This document shows positions 27,285 through 36,006 of a stretch of DNA of 64,000 bases, one piece after another; position 1 is the first letter of the stretch; the number at the start of each line of letters is the position of its first letter. The DNA lies in NCBI RefSeq assembly GCF_024707545.1, contig NZ_CP062229.1:5933501-5997500 (forward strand), in the 5' to 3' direction. The translations under genes and the position numbers were made by a program. The notes under the pieces are model-generated. The model had not been told where the DNA came from. It did no database searches and saw only the letters and a list, made by a program, of their open reading frames with translations. Origin of the DNA: Mesorhizobium onobrychidis (lineage in GTDB: Bacteria; Pseudomonadota; Alphaproteobacteria; Rhizobiales; Rhizobiaceae).

Positions 27285-27709
27285 TGTGAAGAGTGTTGTC
27301 ATCCCGGCGGAGCGCTCTGGCTGCTGGTCCAAAGCCCGCTGAAGGGTTCTCGCTTCTCGTCGATGCAAAACGTCACTTTACGGCGCCAAATGTGACCCGA
27401 CGCGCCCTACGAGCACCTGCTGGTGCCGGTGGAGTAGATCTGCCATAGTCATGCGCCCTGCTCGCTACAGGCGGTTGAAAACGGCTGAAAGCAACGCCTG
27501 AAGTCAGGGCCACGTTGCCGATCTTGATCCCGCCTTGCGGATCCTCGAAACGCGAGGCGCGGACCCTCATTCTTCGGCCGCTTCGCCTATGCGAGCCTGA
27601 CTGCCCGAAAGCCGCATAGGTTGTTCAGGTGCGAAGGGTAGTTGTCCCGTTGGATCTAGCGCGGAGAAAGGCTCGCGACGGCCGGATGGAAATTTGAGGT
27701 AGGACGATC
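27285..27709. other. Intergenic, no intact gene recognised
   Basis: Open frames up to 68 codons occur on the minus strand (such as RAHDYGRSTPPAPAGARR), and a short plus-strand run reads YEHLLVPVE before a stop. These have the look of a decayed mobile-element or repeat region, but I cannot name a family. Confidence 0.35.
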
Positions 27710-28519
27710 ATGACCTTGCCCAGCTACACAATGAACCAGGCAAGTTTCCCGGAGATGTACGAGCGGTGGCTCGTCGGCCCTCTCTTCCGTCCATGGGCCG
27801 AGATGGCTCTTGACGAGCTGGAATTGTCTTCGGGCGATCGCTTACTCGATATCGCTGGCGGAACAGGAATAGTGGCGCGCGTTGCAAGAGAGCGACTTGG
27901 TGAAGCCGGATATATCGTCGGCGTCGACATCAGCCCGGACATGCTTGCCGTGGCGCGGGCTGTAGAACCAGCCATTGACTGGCGTCAGGGCAATGCCGGC
28001 GAGCTGCCTCTGCGTAACGGTGAGATGTTCGACGTGGTCGTCTGCCAGCAAGGACTGCAGTTCTTTCCTGACAAACCCGCGGCGGCGGCGCAGATGCGCC
28101 GCGCGCTGGCGAAGGGTGGTAGGCTGGCGATCGCCACGTGGCGCCCGGACGACGAAATCCCGTTCTTTCGCGAACTGCGCCGCGTCGCGGAGCGCCATCT
28201 GGGCGCCATCGCCAATCAACGGTACAGCTTCGGGGAAGCGGCTCCACTTGAGGCGCGGCTGCGAGACGCCGGCTTCCACGAGGTCCGATCGAGGATTGTT
28301 TCTCGCACCATCCATTTCGGGGAAGGCGTACCTTTCCTGCATTTGAATACGATGGCGCTGGTCGGGATGAGTTCCTTAGCCAAGGAAATGGGTGATCAGG
28401 AATGCAAGCGCGTCGTGGAGGCGATCGTGAGCGAGAGTGTGCCCGTGCTGCAGCCATACACCAACGGGTCGGAACTAGCCTTCGAGCTCAGCACCAATCT
28501 GGCGACAGCCAAAGGCTAA
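27710..28519 (+). CDS. Class I SAM-dependent methyltransferase (UbiE/COQ5-like)
   Basis: A 269-residue cytoplasmic protein; TTGAGGTAGGA precedes the ATG. The SAM-binding motif I is LLDIAGGTGIVARVARERLG, the acidic loop is VGVDISPDMLAVARAV, and motif III is RRALAKGGRLAIATWRPDDE. The domain order is that of Methyltransf_11/UbiE-type small-molecule methylases. The substrate is unknown and neighbours do not help. It stands alone, with 190 bp or more of DNA on each side. Confidence 0.87.
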   Translation: MTLPSYTMNQASFPEMYERWLVGPLFRPWAEMALDELELSSGDRLLDIAGGTGIVARVARERLGEAGYIVGVDISPDMLAVARAVEPAIDWRQGNAGELPLRNGEMFDVVVCQQGLQFFPDKPAAAAQMRRALAKGGRLAIATWRPDDEIPFFRELRRVAERHLGAIANQRYSFGEAAPLEARLRDAGFHEVRSRIVSRTIHFGEGVPFLHLNTMALVGMSSLAKEMGDQECKRVVEAIVSESVPVLQPYTNGSELAFELSTNLATAKG

Positions 28520-28692
28520 ATGATCTCTCTTCACAAGCAACGCATCGCCTACGCAACGCTCGATAAAATCATCTTATTGTACATTACGAACTGTCCTCGC
28601 CGCATTGCGGCCATTGTACCGCCACGATCCATGACTAGCTAGAGCAAGCACTGACCGTTCTTCTTGTCTTTTTCGACGTTGACGGCTCAACG

Positions 28693-29844
28693 TTGGAAAT
28701 AGATCTGCCCCAAAATATCTGGGCGGCTAGACAAGGAACGGAGGGGGACCTGGCGTCACTCCAAAGAACATTTGAATTCTTTGCTTGCGGAAGCGTCATC
28801 CTTTTGGGCCGACGGCCTTTGTCGAAAAGGATCGCGGGGCTTGGCCTGGCGGCGACAGTGGCAGCCATGCCATGGCCGGTCTATTCGGGAGTCTTGGCCA
28901 ACGGAGTGACCCAAGCCGCGGTTGCCACTGCTGTTCCGTACTCCGCTCTGAATTTCCCTTCGGCCGCGCCCGAGTTCGACATCATCGATCCGGGCACCAT
29001 ATCGACCTCCCGACGCAAGGGAGAAGGCACCCTGGCCGATGCATTGAAGGGCACCGTCTCCATCCTTTCCGAAGGCGCGGAACAGATCGTCGTCGGCATG
29101 TCGGTGCACGAGTTCGGCGAATACAAGGTGTCGCAGTACATTGCCAGCGAGATTCTGCGTGCCGCCAAGGACACCCAATTTCCTGCCGACACCCTTTTCG
29201 CGATCGCCGAGAAGGAGTCCTCCTTCAACATCAACAACCGCCCGCCTAAAGGGTCGGCACTTGGTCTTATGCAGTTCCTCGACCAGACATGGCTCGAGGC
29301 CGTGAAGAACTACGGTGCAGAGTTCGGCCTGGGCGACGAAGCGGAACTGATCCGGACCCGCCCCGAGGGCAAACGCGAACACCATTTCGTCGACGACAAG
29401 GCCGAAGAAGAGCGCATCCTTGAATTCAGGCGCGATCCCTATCTGTCGGCAGCACTTGCGGCCAAGAACCTTCTCGCGGCCAAGGAACGCATCGAGGCCC
29501 GTCTCGAGAAGGCCATGGACGAAAGGGATCTTTACCTCCCCCATTTCCTTGGCACAAACGGGGCAGCAACGCTCCTGTCGAATGCCGAAGAGAAGCCCAA
29601 TGCCACGGCCAGCAAAATCTTCCCCAAGGCGGCGCGCTTCAATACTGCCATCTTCAAGGCCGAGGGAAATCAGCTCACCGTCGGCCAGTTTCACCAGCGC
29701 CTGCGCTCCTTCCTAGAAGCCCGCATCGGCAAATACAGCGATGTCGAAACGCGCGTGAAAGAGGCTGACCTGTCCTGGACAGCGGGTTTCGATAATCTCG
29801 TCTACGATTTGGGCAAACGGCTGGCGATGGCAATGCGGCGGTAA
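28693..29844 (+). CDS. Lytic transglycosylase, SLT-type
   Basis: A 383-residue protein from a TTG start; the start is uncertain, since the first ATG (28867) falls inside the hydrophobic region and would remove the signal-like RRPLSKRIAGLGLAATVAAM. The SLT domain lies at about residues 165-275: catalytic Glu is in AIAEKESSFNINNR, followed by ALGLMQFLDQTWLEAVKNYG. It should cleave peptidoglycan between MurNAc and GlcNAc in the periplasm, leaving 1,6-anhydro ends. A helical C-terminal region of unknown role follows. It is convergent with algH, only 25 bp apart. Confidence 0.82.
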   Translation: MEIDLPQNIWAARQGTEGDLASLQRTFEFFACGSVILLGRRPLSKRIAGLGLAATVAAMPWPVYSGVLANGVTQAAVATAVPYSALNFPSAAPEFDIIDPGTISTSRRKGEGTLADALKGTVSILSEGAEQIVVGMSVHEFGEYKVSQYIASEILRAAKDTQFPADTLFAIAEKESSFNINNRPPKGSALGLMQFLDQTWLEAVKNYGAEFGLGDEAELIRTRPEGKREHHFVDDKAEEERILEFRRDPYLSAALAAKNLLAAKERIEARLEKAMDERDLYLPHFLGTNGAATLLSNAEEKPNATASKIFPKAARFNTAIFKAEGNQLTVGQFHQRLRSFLEARIGKYSDVETRVKEADLSWTAGFDNLVYDLGKRLAMAMRR

Positions 29845-29869
29845 TGAGCCAGGTATCGGGTTTTCACCA

Positions 29870-30478
29870 CTAGGCGTGCCCGGCCGCCAGGCTGAGATGA
29901 GCGAGATCGATGCCGATCGAAGCGAGAATCCGGTCGTATTTGCGCTCGATGTCGGTATCGAACAGAAGCTCCGCATTTGCCGGGCAGGTCAGCCAACCGT
30001 TCTCGGCGATTTCGCTTTCCAGCTGACCGGCGCCCCAGCCCGAATAGCCAAGCGCCATCAGCGCGTGCCGAGGCCCACGGCCCGACGAAATGGCGCGCAA
30101 TATGTCGACGGTCGCGGTCAGGCAAATGTCGTCGGAGACGGCCAGCGACGATTCCACCCGGTAGTCGCCCGAATGCAGGACGAAGCCGCGGCTGCGGTCC
30201 ACCGGTCCGCCGTTGCGCACGACGAAGTCGCGGGCCTGCGCGGGCAAGCGGATCGCCTCTTGTTCGTTCATGATGCCGAGCTGCACGAGCAGATCCGGAA
30301 ACAGCATCTGCTGCGTCTGGTTGATGACCAGGCCCATCGCGCCTTCGTCGCTGTGCGCGCAAACATAGATGACGGAGCGCGTGAAGCGGTCGTCCTTCAT
30401 GCCGGGCATGGCAATCAGGAACTGGTCGTCGAGAAAGCCGCGTCCCGCAGCCATCTTCTTGTGGCGCAACAAGTCCAT
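29870..30478 (-). CDS. YqgE/AlgH family protein (DUF179)
   Basis: A 202-residue protein from ATG 30478 ([20 protein letters not shown]). The frame is open 27 codons upstream, but that part is Arg-rich and runs toward a tandem repeat. The segments [29 protein letters not shown] and [16 protein letters not shown] are the DUF179 hallmark. The family was named for a proposed alginate regulator; its biochemical role is not established. It is divergent from the DsbD-like gene, and a 22-bp tandem repeat occupies the space between. Confidence 0.92.
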   Translation of the reverse strand: MDLLRHKKMAAGRGFLDDQFLIAMPGMKDDRFTRSVIYVCAHSDEGAMGLVINQTQQMLFPDLLVQLGIMNEQEAIRLPAQARDFVVRNGGPVDRSRGFVLHSGDYRVESSLAVSDDICLTATVDILRAISSGRGPRHALMALGYSGWGAGQLESEIAENGWLTCPANAELLFDTDIERKYDRILASIGIDLAHLSLAAGHA

Positions 30479-30554
30479 GAGGAAGAGCGTAACGCGTTTC
30501 TGGAGCGCCGAAAAGATGCGCCGCGCGCGATTTGGTCGCAGATGTGCATCTAAG

Positions 30555-30636
30555 GTCACGCAAAGCTGTGCCCGAGGACACGCAAAGCTGTGCCCGAGGT
30601 CACGCGAAAGCTGTGCCCGAGGTCACGCAAATATGA
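30555..30636. repeat. 22-23 bp tandem repeat (3 full units plus a partial) between algH and the DsbD-like gene
   Basis: Units at 30555-30576 and 30577-30598 (22 bp), 30599-30621 (23 bp) and a partial 30622-30636 share CACGCAAAGCTGTGCCCGA or a one-base variant. The unit length is not a multiple of 3, which fits non-coding DNA in a divergent promoter region. It is a likely variable-number tandem repeat. CRISPR is excluded because there are no spacers. Confidence 0.9.
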
Positions 30637-30693
30637 TAGCAACGACGCCATGAAGTCATTGCGCAGCCATGAACGGACGCTCAAATCACCGCC

Positions 30694-31500
30694 ATGCAAA
30701 GCTTGAAAGTCCTGCTGCTCAGCGCCGCTGTTGGATGTGGAACCGGCCTTCCCGCCGCAGCCTCCTCGTCGATCTGGTACAATAGCGAAGGCGGCAAAGT
30801 GCGGCTTGTGACCAGCGGCAAGCCCGACGAAGCCGGGCGCATCCATGGCGTCCTCGAAGTTGCGCTCAAGCCTGGCTGGAAAACCTACTGGCGCGATCCG
30901 GGCGACGCGGGCGTGCCGCCGCAAATCGATATCTCGGCCAGCACCAACATTGCCAACGCGACGTTTTCGTTTCCGCCGCCCCAGCGCCACGACGACGGCT
31001 ACGGCAAATGGGCCGGCTATGACCGTCCGGTTTCGCTGCCGGTGACCTTCACGCTGTCGGCGCCGAACGAGCCGGCCGTCATCGATGCCGATATCTTTCT
31101 CGGCATTTGCGAGACGATCTGCATCCCGGTGCAGACGAAGCTGACCATCGATCCGGGCTCCGATCCGGACAATGTCGAAGATGCCGCGTTGGTGAAGGCG
31201 GCCCTTGCAAGCCTGCCTGCTCCCGCAAGACCCGATTTCGGCATCAATATCCTGCCGGGCGACCGCGAGACACTGATTGTCGAGGCGAGCTTTCCGGGCA
31301 ATCCCGAAGCAGCGGATTTCTTCGTCGCCGGTGAGCGGGATTACATGTTCGGCGTGCCGGCCCGCAGCGAAAAGGAAGGCAAGCTGGTGTTTACCGTGCC
31401 TATCCTCGACAGGCCGACGACGACGCCGACGGATGGCGGACTTTACTACACGCTGACAACTGCGGCCGGCGCGGTCGAAGGCCTGCTGCCGTTCCCTTGA
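30694..31500 (+). CDS. Periplasmic protein with DsbD N-terminal-like domain
   Basis: A 268-residue protein. A signal peptide (residues 4-22) ends near LPAAAS. The mature part matches the immunoglobulin-like N-terminal domain of DsbD/ScsB (LKPGWKTYWRDPGDAGVPP, FLGICETICIPV). The Cys pair in GICETIC is the expected redox pair, taking electrons from a membrane partner. The transmembrane domain of DsbD is absent, so this is a stand-alone form common in Rhizobiales. It is followed after 118 bp by a peroxiredoxin, which fits a redox theme. Confidence 0.87.
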   Translation: MQSLKVLLLSAAVGCGTGLPAAASSSIWYNSEGGKVRLVTSGKPDEAGRIHGVLEVALKPGWKTYWRDPGDAGVPPQIDISASTNIANATFSFPPPQRHDDGYGKWAGYDRPVSLPVTFTLSAPNEPAVIDADIFLGICETICIPVQTKLTIDPGSDPDNVEDAALVKAALASLPAPARPDFGINILPGDRETLIVEASFPGNPEAADFFVAGERDYMFGVPARSEKEGKLVFTVPILDRPTTTPTDGGLYYTLTTAAGAVEGLLPFP

Positions 31501-31618
31501 TCCCGAGCAAAGGATGTTCAGGTCGAACGTCCTTTTGTTCCCGGCTCCCCGATGTTGCGGGAAACACCTGAGTTCGCTATCGCAAGAACACTTCCATTCC
31601 ATCTCTCAAGTGAGGACC

Positions 31619-32104
31619 ATGATGACGATTGCCGTTGGCGATAAACTGCCCGATGCGACCTTCAAGACGATGACTGCTGACGGCGCAAAAGCGATCACGA
31701 CGGCCGAGATTTTCTCGGGAAAGAAGGTGGTGCTGTTCGCCGTTCCCGGCGCTTTCACGCCGACCTGCTCCAACAATCATCTGCCCGGCTATCTGGACAA
31801 TTACGACGCCATCCTGGCGCGCGGCGTCGACACCATCGCCGTCGTCGCCGTCAACGATGTTCACGTGATGGGCGCCTGGGCACGCTTCAGCGGCGGTGAA
31901 GGCAAGCTCCTTTATCTTGCCGACGGCAATGGCGATTTCGTCAAGTCGATCGGCCTTGACGCCGATCTTTCCAGCGGCGGCATGGGGCTGCGCTCGAAGC
32001 GGTTTTCGATGATCGTCGACGACGGCAAGGTCACCGCGCTCAATGTCGAGACAAAGCCCGGCGTCGACGAATCCGGGGCGGCTCATATTCTCGGACAGCT
32101 TTAG
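31619..32104 (+). CDS. Peroxiredoxin, Prx5/glutaredoxin-dependent type
   Basis: A 161-residue protein from ATG 31619, with TGAGGACC immediately upstream; the frame opens 35 codons earlier without conserved sequence. The peroxidatic Cys is C50 in VPGAFTPTCSNNHLPGY, the Prx5-subfamily signature. The later GMGLRSKRFSMIVDDGKV is typical of the family. It reduces peroxides in the cytoplasm using glutaredoxin or thioredoxin. The spacing of 118 bp to the DsbD-like gene leaves co-transcription open. A palindromic repeat follows the stop. Confidence 0.93.
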   Translation: MMTIAVGDKLPDATFKTMTADGAKAITTAEIFSGKKVVLFAVPGAFTPTCSNNHLPGYLDNYDAILARGVDTIAVVAVNDVHVMGAWARFSGGEGKLLYLADGNGDFVKSIGLDADLSSGGMGLRSKRFSMIVDDGKVTALNVETKPGVDESGAAHILGQL

Positions 32105-32120
32105 ATTTCGGCTTGGGCTC

Positions 32121-32197
32121 TTAAAGCGCGTCGCGCTTTTAAGTCTTTGTTTTTCGTTATCCCAAAACCGTTGCGCACTTTTGAACGACATGCATTA
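32121..32197. repeat. Rhizobial palindromic intergenic element
   Basis: AAAGCG-CGTCG-CGCTTT (32123-32139) forms a short hairpin. After TTTTTCGTTATCCCAAAACC a further part ends CACTTTTGAACGACATGCA. The whole resembles a repeat found between many rhizobial genes and a degenerate copy near 22783. On the plus strand it follows the peroxiredoxin and may help end its transcript. Confidence 0.55.
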
Positions 32198-32223
32198 GGG
32201 ATTGTTTGCTTTGGGGGACCTCA

Positions 32224-32706
32224 ATGATGTTTGACATCTTCTGGCGCGCTGTGGCGATCGGCATCGGCGCCACGGCGCTCATGGACCTCTGGGCGATTTT
32301 CCTGAACACCGTGTTTGCTCAGCCGCGGCCGAACTGGGGACTGGTCGGTCGCTGGGTCTGGCATCTGAAGCGCGGCAAGGTGTTCCACGACGACGTCGGC
32401 GAGGCAGCACCCTACGCGCATGAATCGGCGCTGGGCTGGGCCTTCCACTATTTTGTCGGCATCGTCTACGGCATCGTTCTGGCCGTTTTGGCGGGAGCGG
32501 CGTGGCTGGCCGCGCCGACCTTCCTGCCGGCCTTCATCCTCGGCATCGTTACCGTGGGCGCCGGCTGGTTCCTGCTGGCGCCCGGCATGGGTGCCGGCTG
32601 GGCCGCATCAAAGCGCCCCAACCCCATGCAGATCCGCGCCCTCAACCTCGTGTCGCATTCTGTGTTCGCGCTCGGACTTTTCGGCACGGCGCTGCTGATC
32701 CGTTAG
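32224..32706 (+). CDS. DUF2938 integral membrane protein
   Basis: A 160-residue protein started at ATG 32224 after GGGGGACCTCA; a TTG further upstream is not favoured. Four membrane helices are evident: about residues 3-26 (AVAIGIGATALMDLWAIFL), 78-100, 103-125 and 138-158. The HESALGWAFHYFVGIVYGIV stretch is typical of DUF2938. The function is unknown. It is convergent with the histidine phosphatase gene, only 5 bp apart. Confidence 0.85.
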   Translation: MMFDIFWRAVAIGIGATALMDLWAIFLNTVFAQPRPNWGLVGRWVWHLKRGKVFHDDVGEAAPYAHESALGWAFHYFVGIVYGIVLAVLAGAAWLAAPTFLPAFILGIVTVGAGWFLLAPGMGAGWAASKRPNPMQIRALNLVSHSVFALGLFGTALLIR

Positions 32707-32711
32707 CCAAA

Positions 32712-33305
32712 TTAATCGTCGCGGTGCTGCGCCAGCCTGTCGATCGGCCGCCATCCGTGGACAACGCGACGCGCGCGGATATCGTACGCGAAATAGTTCC
32801 CGCCGCCCGCTGGCTGATCCGCCTCGCGGCTGATCTCCCGCCCGCCGAGAGAAAGCAGCAGAAGCCTTCCGACACCTCCGTGGCCCACGAAAGCAACGTC
32901 GGCGGCGTCATCTGTGCCGAGCACAGTGTCTACCTCGCTCAGAATACGATGCTGAGCATCGATAGCCCGCTCCCATCCGCGAATGCTGCTGTATGGATTG
33001 GCGAAGAATTGGTCCGCGACCGCTTCGAACTCCGCAGGCGGTAGGAAACCGGTTGCCGATCGGTCATTCTCATGCATCCGTTCCCTCACCTCGACCTCAA
33101 GGCGGAGATGCCTTCCGAGTATCTCGGCGGTTTCTATCGCCTTGCGTTCACCCGATGACACGATACGCCGGATCGACCGAACCCACGGCTGATCGAGCAT
33201 TGCAGACGTTCTCGCTCGCCCGATGTCGGATAGCCCCCACTCTGGCACTGGAACATTGGCATCGATCCGAACCTGGGGATGCGTGATGTAGTATGCGATC
33301 GGCAT
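32712..33305 (-). CDS. Histidine phosphatase family protein
   Basis: A 197-residue protein of the phosphoglycerate-mutase-like superfamily. The usual RHG opening is replaced by YYITHPQV, keeping the nucleophilic His but not the Arg. The second Arg is in SSGERKAIETAEILG and the second His in VAFVGHGGVGRLL. The THP form occurs in a rhizobial subgroup as I recall, so it need not mean inactivity. The substrate is unknown. It is downstream of rnhA on the same strand with a 42-bp gap. Confidence 0.85.
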   Translation of the reverse strand: MPIAYYITHPQVRIDANVPVPEWGLSDIGRARTSAMLDQPWVRSIRRIVSSGERKAIETAEILGRHLRLEVEVRERMHENDRSATGFLPPAEFEAVADQFFANPYSSIRGWERAIDAQHRILSEVDTVLGTDDAADVAFVGHGGVGRLLLLSLGGREISREADQPAGGGNYFAYDIRARRVVHGWRPIDRLAQHRDD

Positions 33306-33347
33306 GATAGAGGCCTTCCTGCCCGAGAGCGGACCCGCAGCCGAAAT

Positions 33348-33875
33348 TCAATAACTCTGGGTCGAGCGCCGTGGCTTTGCGACCGCCGGCTGCTTCGACT
33401 GCGGGCCTGGCTTCGGCGCCGCGGTCTTGACGGGGCCTTTCTTGAACGGCGCCATGCCGAGCCGCGCCAGCTCGTCGGCACGCTCGTTCTCCGGATGGCC
33501 GGCGTGGCCCTTGACCCAATGCCAGATCACCTGATGACGGTTGCGCGCCTCGTCAAGTGCCTGCCACAGCTCGGCATTCTTCACCGGTTGTCTGGCGGCG
33601 GTCTTCCAGCCGTTGCGCTTCCAGCCGTCGATCCAGCTGAAAATACCGTCCTTGACGTAGTTGCTGTCGGTATAAAGATCGACGGCGCAGGGTTCTTTCA
33701 GCGCATTGAGCGCCGAGATGGCGGCCAAAAGTTCCATGCGGTTGTTGGTGGTAGCAGCCTCGCCGCCCGACAGTTCTTTCGTGACGCCGTTGAAGCGCAG
33801 GACCGCCCCCCAGCCGCCAGGCCCCGGATTGCCAGAACAGGCACCATCGGTGAAGATTTCAACGCGCTTGGTCAT
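33348..33875 (-). CDS. rnhA: Ribonuclease HI
   Basis: A 175-residue enzyme degrading RNA in RNA/DNA hybrids. The start [20 protein letters not shown] is conserved; the long frame upstream is thrB read in another phase. The active site D10, E48, D70 and D134 and the nearby His in [16 protein letters not shown] are complete. A C-terminal Lys/Pro/Ala tail of about 25 residues is extra compared with E. coli RNase HI. It overlaps the end of thrB by 4 bp (ATGA), giving coupled translation, a gene pair common in Rhizobiales. Confidence 0.96.
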   Translation of the reverse strand: MTKRVEIFTDGACSGNPGPGGWGAVLRFNGVTKELSGGEAATTNNRMELLAAISALNALKEPCAVDLYTDSNYVKDGIFSWIDGWKRNGWKTAARQPVKNAELWQALDEARNRHQVIWHWVKGHAGHPENERADELARLGMAPFKKGPVKTAAPKPGPQSKQPAVAKPRRSTQSY

Positions 33876-34834
33876 GCCAGTCCATACTCGGAAGGAGATT
33901 TGATCGCCCGGTGGAAACGCATCCTGCGGATGTATTCGGTCGGGTCGCGTTTTATAACCAGCCCGCCATTGGCAACAGTCAGCCAGTCGTAAAGCCGGGT
34001 CAGCATGAAGCGCAGCGCCGAGCCGCGCGCCAGTATCGGCAGCGCAGCTTTCTCCTCGCCGCTCAAGGGCCGCACGCTTTGGTAGCCGGCAAGCAGCGCC
34101 GTGCCCTTGGTCAGGTTGAAGGAAAAATCCTTCTCGAAGCACCAGGCGTTGAGGCAGGTAGCGACATCGTAGGCGTAGAGATCGTTGCAGGCGAAATAGA
34201 AGTCGATCAGGCCGGACAGTTTTTCGCCGAGGAAGAAGACATTGTCGGGGAAAAGATCGGCGTGGATGATGCCTTCCGGCAGGTCTTTGGGCCAGTTCCG
34301 CTCGAAATCGGCGAAGTCGGCATCGACCTCGGCCGCCAGTCCCGGCTCGATCTCGTCGGCGCGAGGGCGAGCGGCGCTCCACAGCTTGCGCCAGCCATCG
34401 ATGGCAAGAGCATTCGGACGGGTCATCGGAAAGTCGGCGCCGGCAAGATGCAGTGCCGCCAGCGCCTTGCCGACCTCGCCGCAATGCGCTGATGTCGGCC
34501 GCCGCAGCGAAAGGCCTTCGAGGAAAGTGATGATGACCGCCGGCCGGCCGGCAAGCGTTCCGATGACCTCGCCATCATGCGCCGTCACCGGAAGCGGGCA
34601 GGAAATGCCCTTCCTGGCAAGGTGACCCATGAGGCCGAGGAAGAACGGCAGGTCGGCCTTGTCGACGCGCTTTTCGTAGAGCGTCAGGATGTAGGAGCCG
34701 CTGGTCGTGTGCAGCAGGAAATTCGAGTTCTCGGTGCCTTCGGCGATGCCCTTATAGGATAGGAGATCGCCGACCGGATAGGCCTCCAGGAACGCGCCGA
34801 GATCGCCTTCGTTGACGTCGGTGTAGACCGCCAT
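33872..34834 (-). CDS. thrB: Homoserine kinase (ThrB, APH-fold type)
   Basis: A 320-residue kinase phosphorylating homoserine to O-phosphohomoserine, the substrate of ThrC. It is not the GHMP type of enterobacteria but the aminoglycoside-phosphotransferase-like type: [11 protein letters not shown] carries the catalytic Asp and Asn, and [10 protein letters not shown] is the metal-binding Asp. The N-terminal [20 protein letters not shown] and [15 protein letters not shown] are typical. It lies 7 bp downstream of ispH and overlaps rnhA by 4 bp, so ispH-thrB-rnhA form an operon. Confidence 0.95.
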   Translation of the reverse strand: MAVYTDVNEGDLGAFLEAYPVGDLLSYKGIAEGTENSNFLLHTTSGSYILTLYEKRVDKADLPFFLGLMGHLARKGISCPLPVTAHDGEVIGTLAGRPAVIITFLEGLSLRRPTSAHCGEVGKALAALHLAGADFPMTRPNALAIDGWRKLWSAARPRADEIEPGLAAEVDADFADFERNWPKDLPEGIIHADLFPDNVFFLGEKLSGLIDFYFACNDLYAYDVATCLNAWCFEKDFSFNLTKGTALLAGYQSVRPLSGEEKAALPILARGSALRFMLTRLYDWLTVANGGLVIKRDPTEYIRRMRFHRAIKSPSEYGLA

Positions 34835-34841
34835 GGGCTCT

Positions 34842-35852
34842 TCACGCGGCTCCGTTGACGAAGGCCATGTCGGCCGCCGTCAGTTCGACGTCGCGCAGGA
34901 CCCGCATCACCGGAAAATCCTCCGTTTCCGTCGCCGTTACCGCCAGCTCGATCGTCACGTCGAAGCGCTGCCGGAAGGCGTCGATGATCTCGTCGACGAT
35001 GATTTCCGGCGCCGACGCGCCGGCCGACAGACCGAGTGTCGAGATTCCGGCAATGTCGGTCCACGGAATTTCGGAGGCGCGCTGCACGAGAAGCGACATC
35101 GAGGCGCCGGCGCGTTCGGCCACTTCGACAAGACGCCGCGAATTGGAGGAGTTGGGGGCGCCGACGATCAGGAAGAGATCGGAGCCCGCGGCGGTCTCCT
35201 TGACCGCTTCCTGACGGTTGGTGGTGGCGTAGCAGATTGATTCCGCTGCCGCCGCATGCAAATCGGGAAAACGATCCTTAAGCACCCGGATGATGCCGGC
35301 GGTGTCCTCGACCGACAGCGTCGTCTGGGTGACGAAACCGAGCGCCTGCGGGTCGGCGGGCACCAAATTCGCCGCGTCGGCTTCGGTCTCGATCAAGGTG
35401 ACGGCGCCGTCCGGCAATTGCCCCATCGTGCCGATCACTTCCGGGTGGCCGGCATGGCCGATCAGAAGCACATGGCGGCCGAGCCGCTGATGGCGCATCG
35501 CCTGCTTGTGGACCTTCGACACCAGCGGGCAGGTGGCGTCGAGATAGAAGAGATTGCGCGCCTGGGCGTCCGCCGGCACCGACTTCGGCACGCCATGCGC
35601 CGAAAAGACGACCGGGCTCTGGCGATGCTCCGCCGGTATCTCGGAGAGTTCCTCGATGAAGACCGCACCGAGGCTTTGCAGCCCCTCGACGACGTAGCGA
35701 TTGTGTACGATCTCGTGGCGGACATAGACCGGCGCGCCGTATTTCTTCAGCGCCAGCACGACGATCTGGATGGCGCGGTCGACGCCGGCGCAGAAGCCCC
35801 GCGGTTGGCAGAGCCTTACGGTCAGCGGTGGCTTTGTGGTCGTGTGAAGCAT
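34842..35852 (-). CDS. ispH: 4-hydroxy-3-methylbut-2-enyl diphosphate reductase
   Basis: A 336-residue iron-sulfur enzyme making IPP and DMAPP in the last step of the MEP pathway. The three cluster cysteines are C21 in [10 protein letters not shown], one in [11 protein letters not shown] and one in [10 protein letters not shown]. Conserved [10 protein letters not shown] and [12 protein letters not shown] are present. The first MEP gene, dxs, is also in this window at 54-56 kb. It heads the ispH-thrB-rnhA group. The upstream spacer to surf1 holds strong palindromes. Confidence 0.97.
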   Translation of the reverse strand: MLHTTTKPPLTVRLCQPRGFCAGVDRAIQIVVLALKKYGAPVYVRHEIVHNRYVVEGLQSLGAVFIEELSEIPAEHRQSPVVFSAHGVPKSVPADAQARNLFYLDATCPLVSKVHKQAMRHQRLGRHVLLIGHAGHPEVIGTMGQLPDGAVTLIETEADAANLVPADPQALGFVTQTTLSVEDTAGIIRVLKDRFPDLHAAAAESICYATTNRQEAVKETAAGSDLFLIVGAPNSSNSRRLVEVAERAGASMSLLVQRASEIPWTDIAGISTLGLSAGASAPEIIVDEIIDAFRQRFDVTIELAVTATETEDFPVMRVLRDVELTAADMAFVNGAA

Positions 35853-35952
35853 GATTCCCGGCCGGTTGGTCGTAACGTGAGCTCAAGTCTTGAACTCAAA
35901 GCGCGAAATGAGGTGCGCACCCCGGCCCTGTCAAGGGCGCCGGTGCCGATCA

Positions 35953-35996
35953 TTAGAGCGACGTGCGTCCTTTTGGACGCACAAAGTACGCTCTAA
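35953..35996. repeat. Long palindrome between surf1 and ispH
   Basis: TTAGAGCG (35953-35960) pairs with CGCTCTAA (35989-35996), and inside it GTGCGTCC-TTTT-GGACGCAC (35963-35982) is a perfect 8-bp stem with a 4-base loop. This is a typical rhizobial intergenic palindrome. On the minus strand it lies just after surf1 and could terminate or stabilise that transcript. Confidence 0.75.
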
Positions 35997-36006
35997 CACT
36001 TTCAAT

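Noticed and set aside
27373..27570. Possible transposase remnant
   Set aside because: The short Arg/Pro-rich frame and the YEHLLVPVE run look like a decayed element, but I could not tie them to any insertion-sequence family, so only a general note is given.
30555..30636. Possible CRISPR array
   Set aside because: The units are directly adjacent with no spacers, and no cas genes are present.
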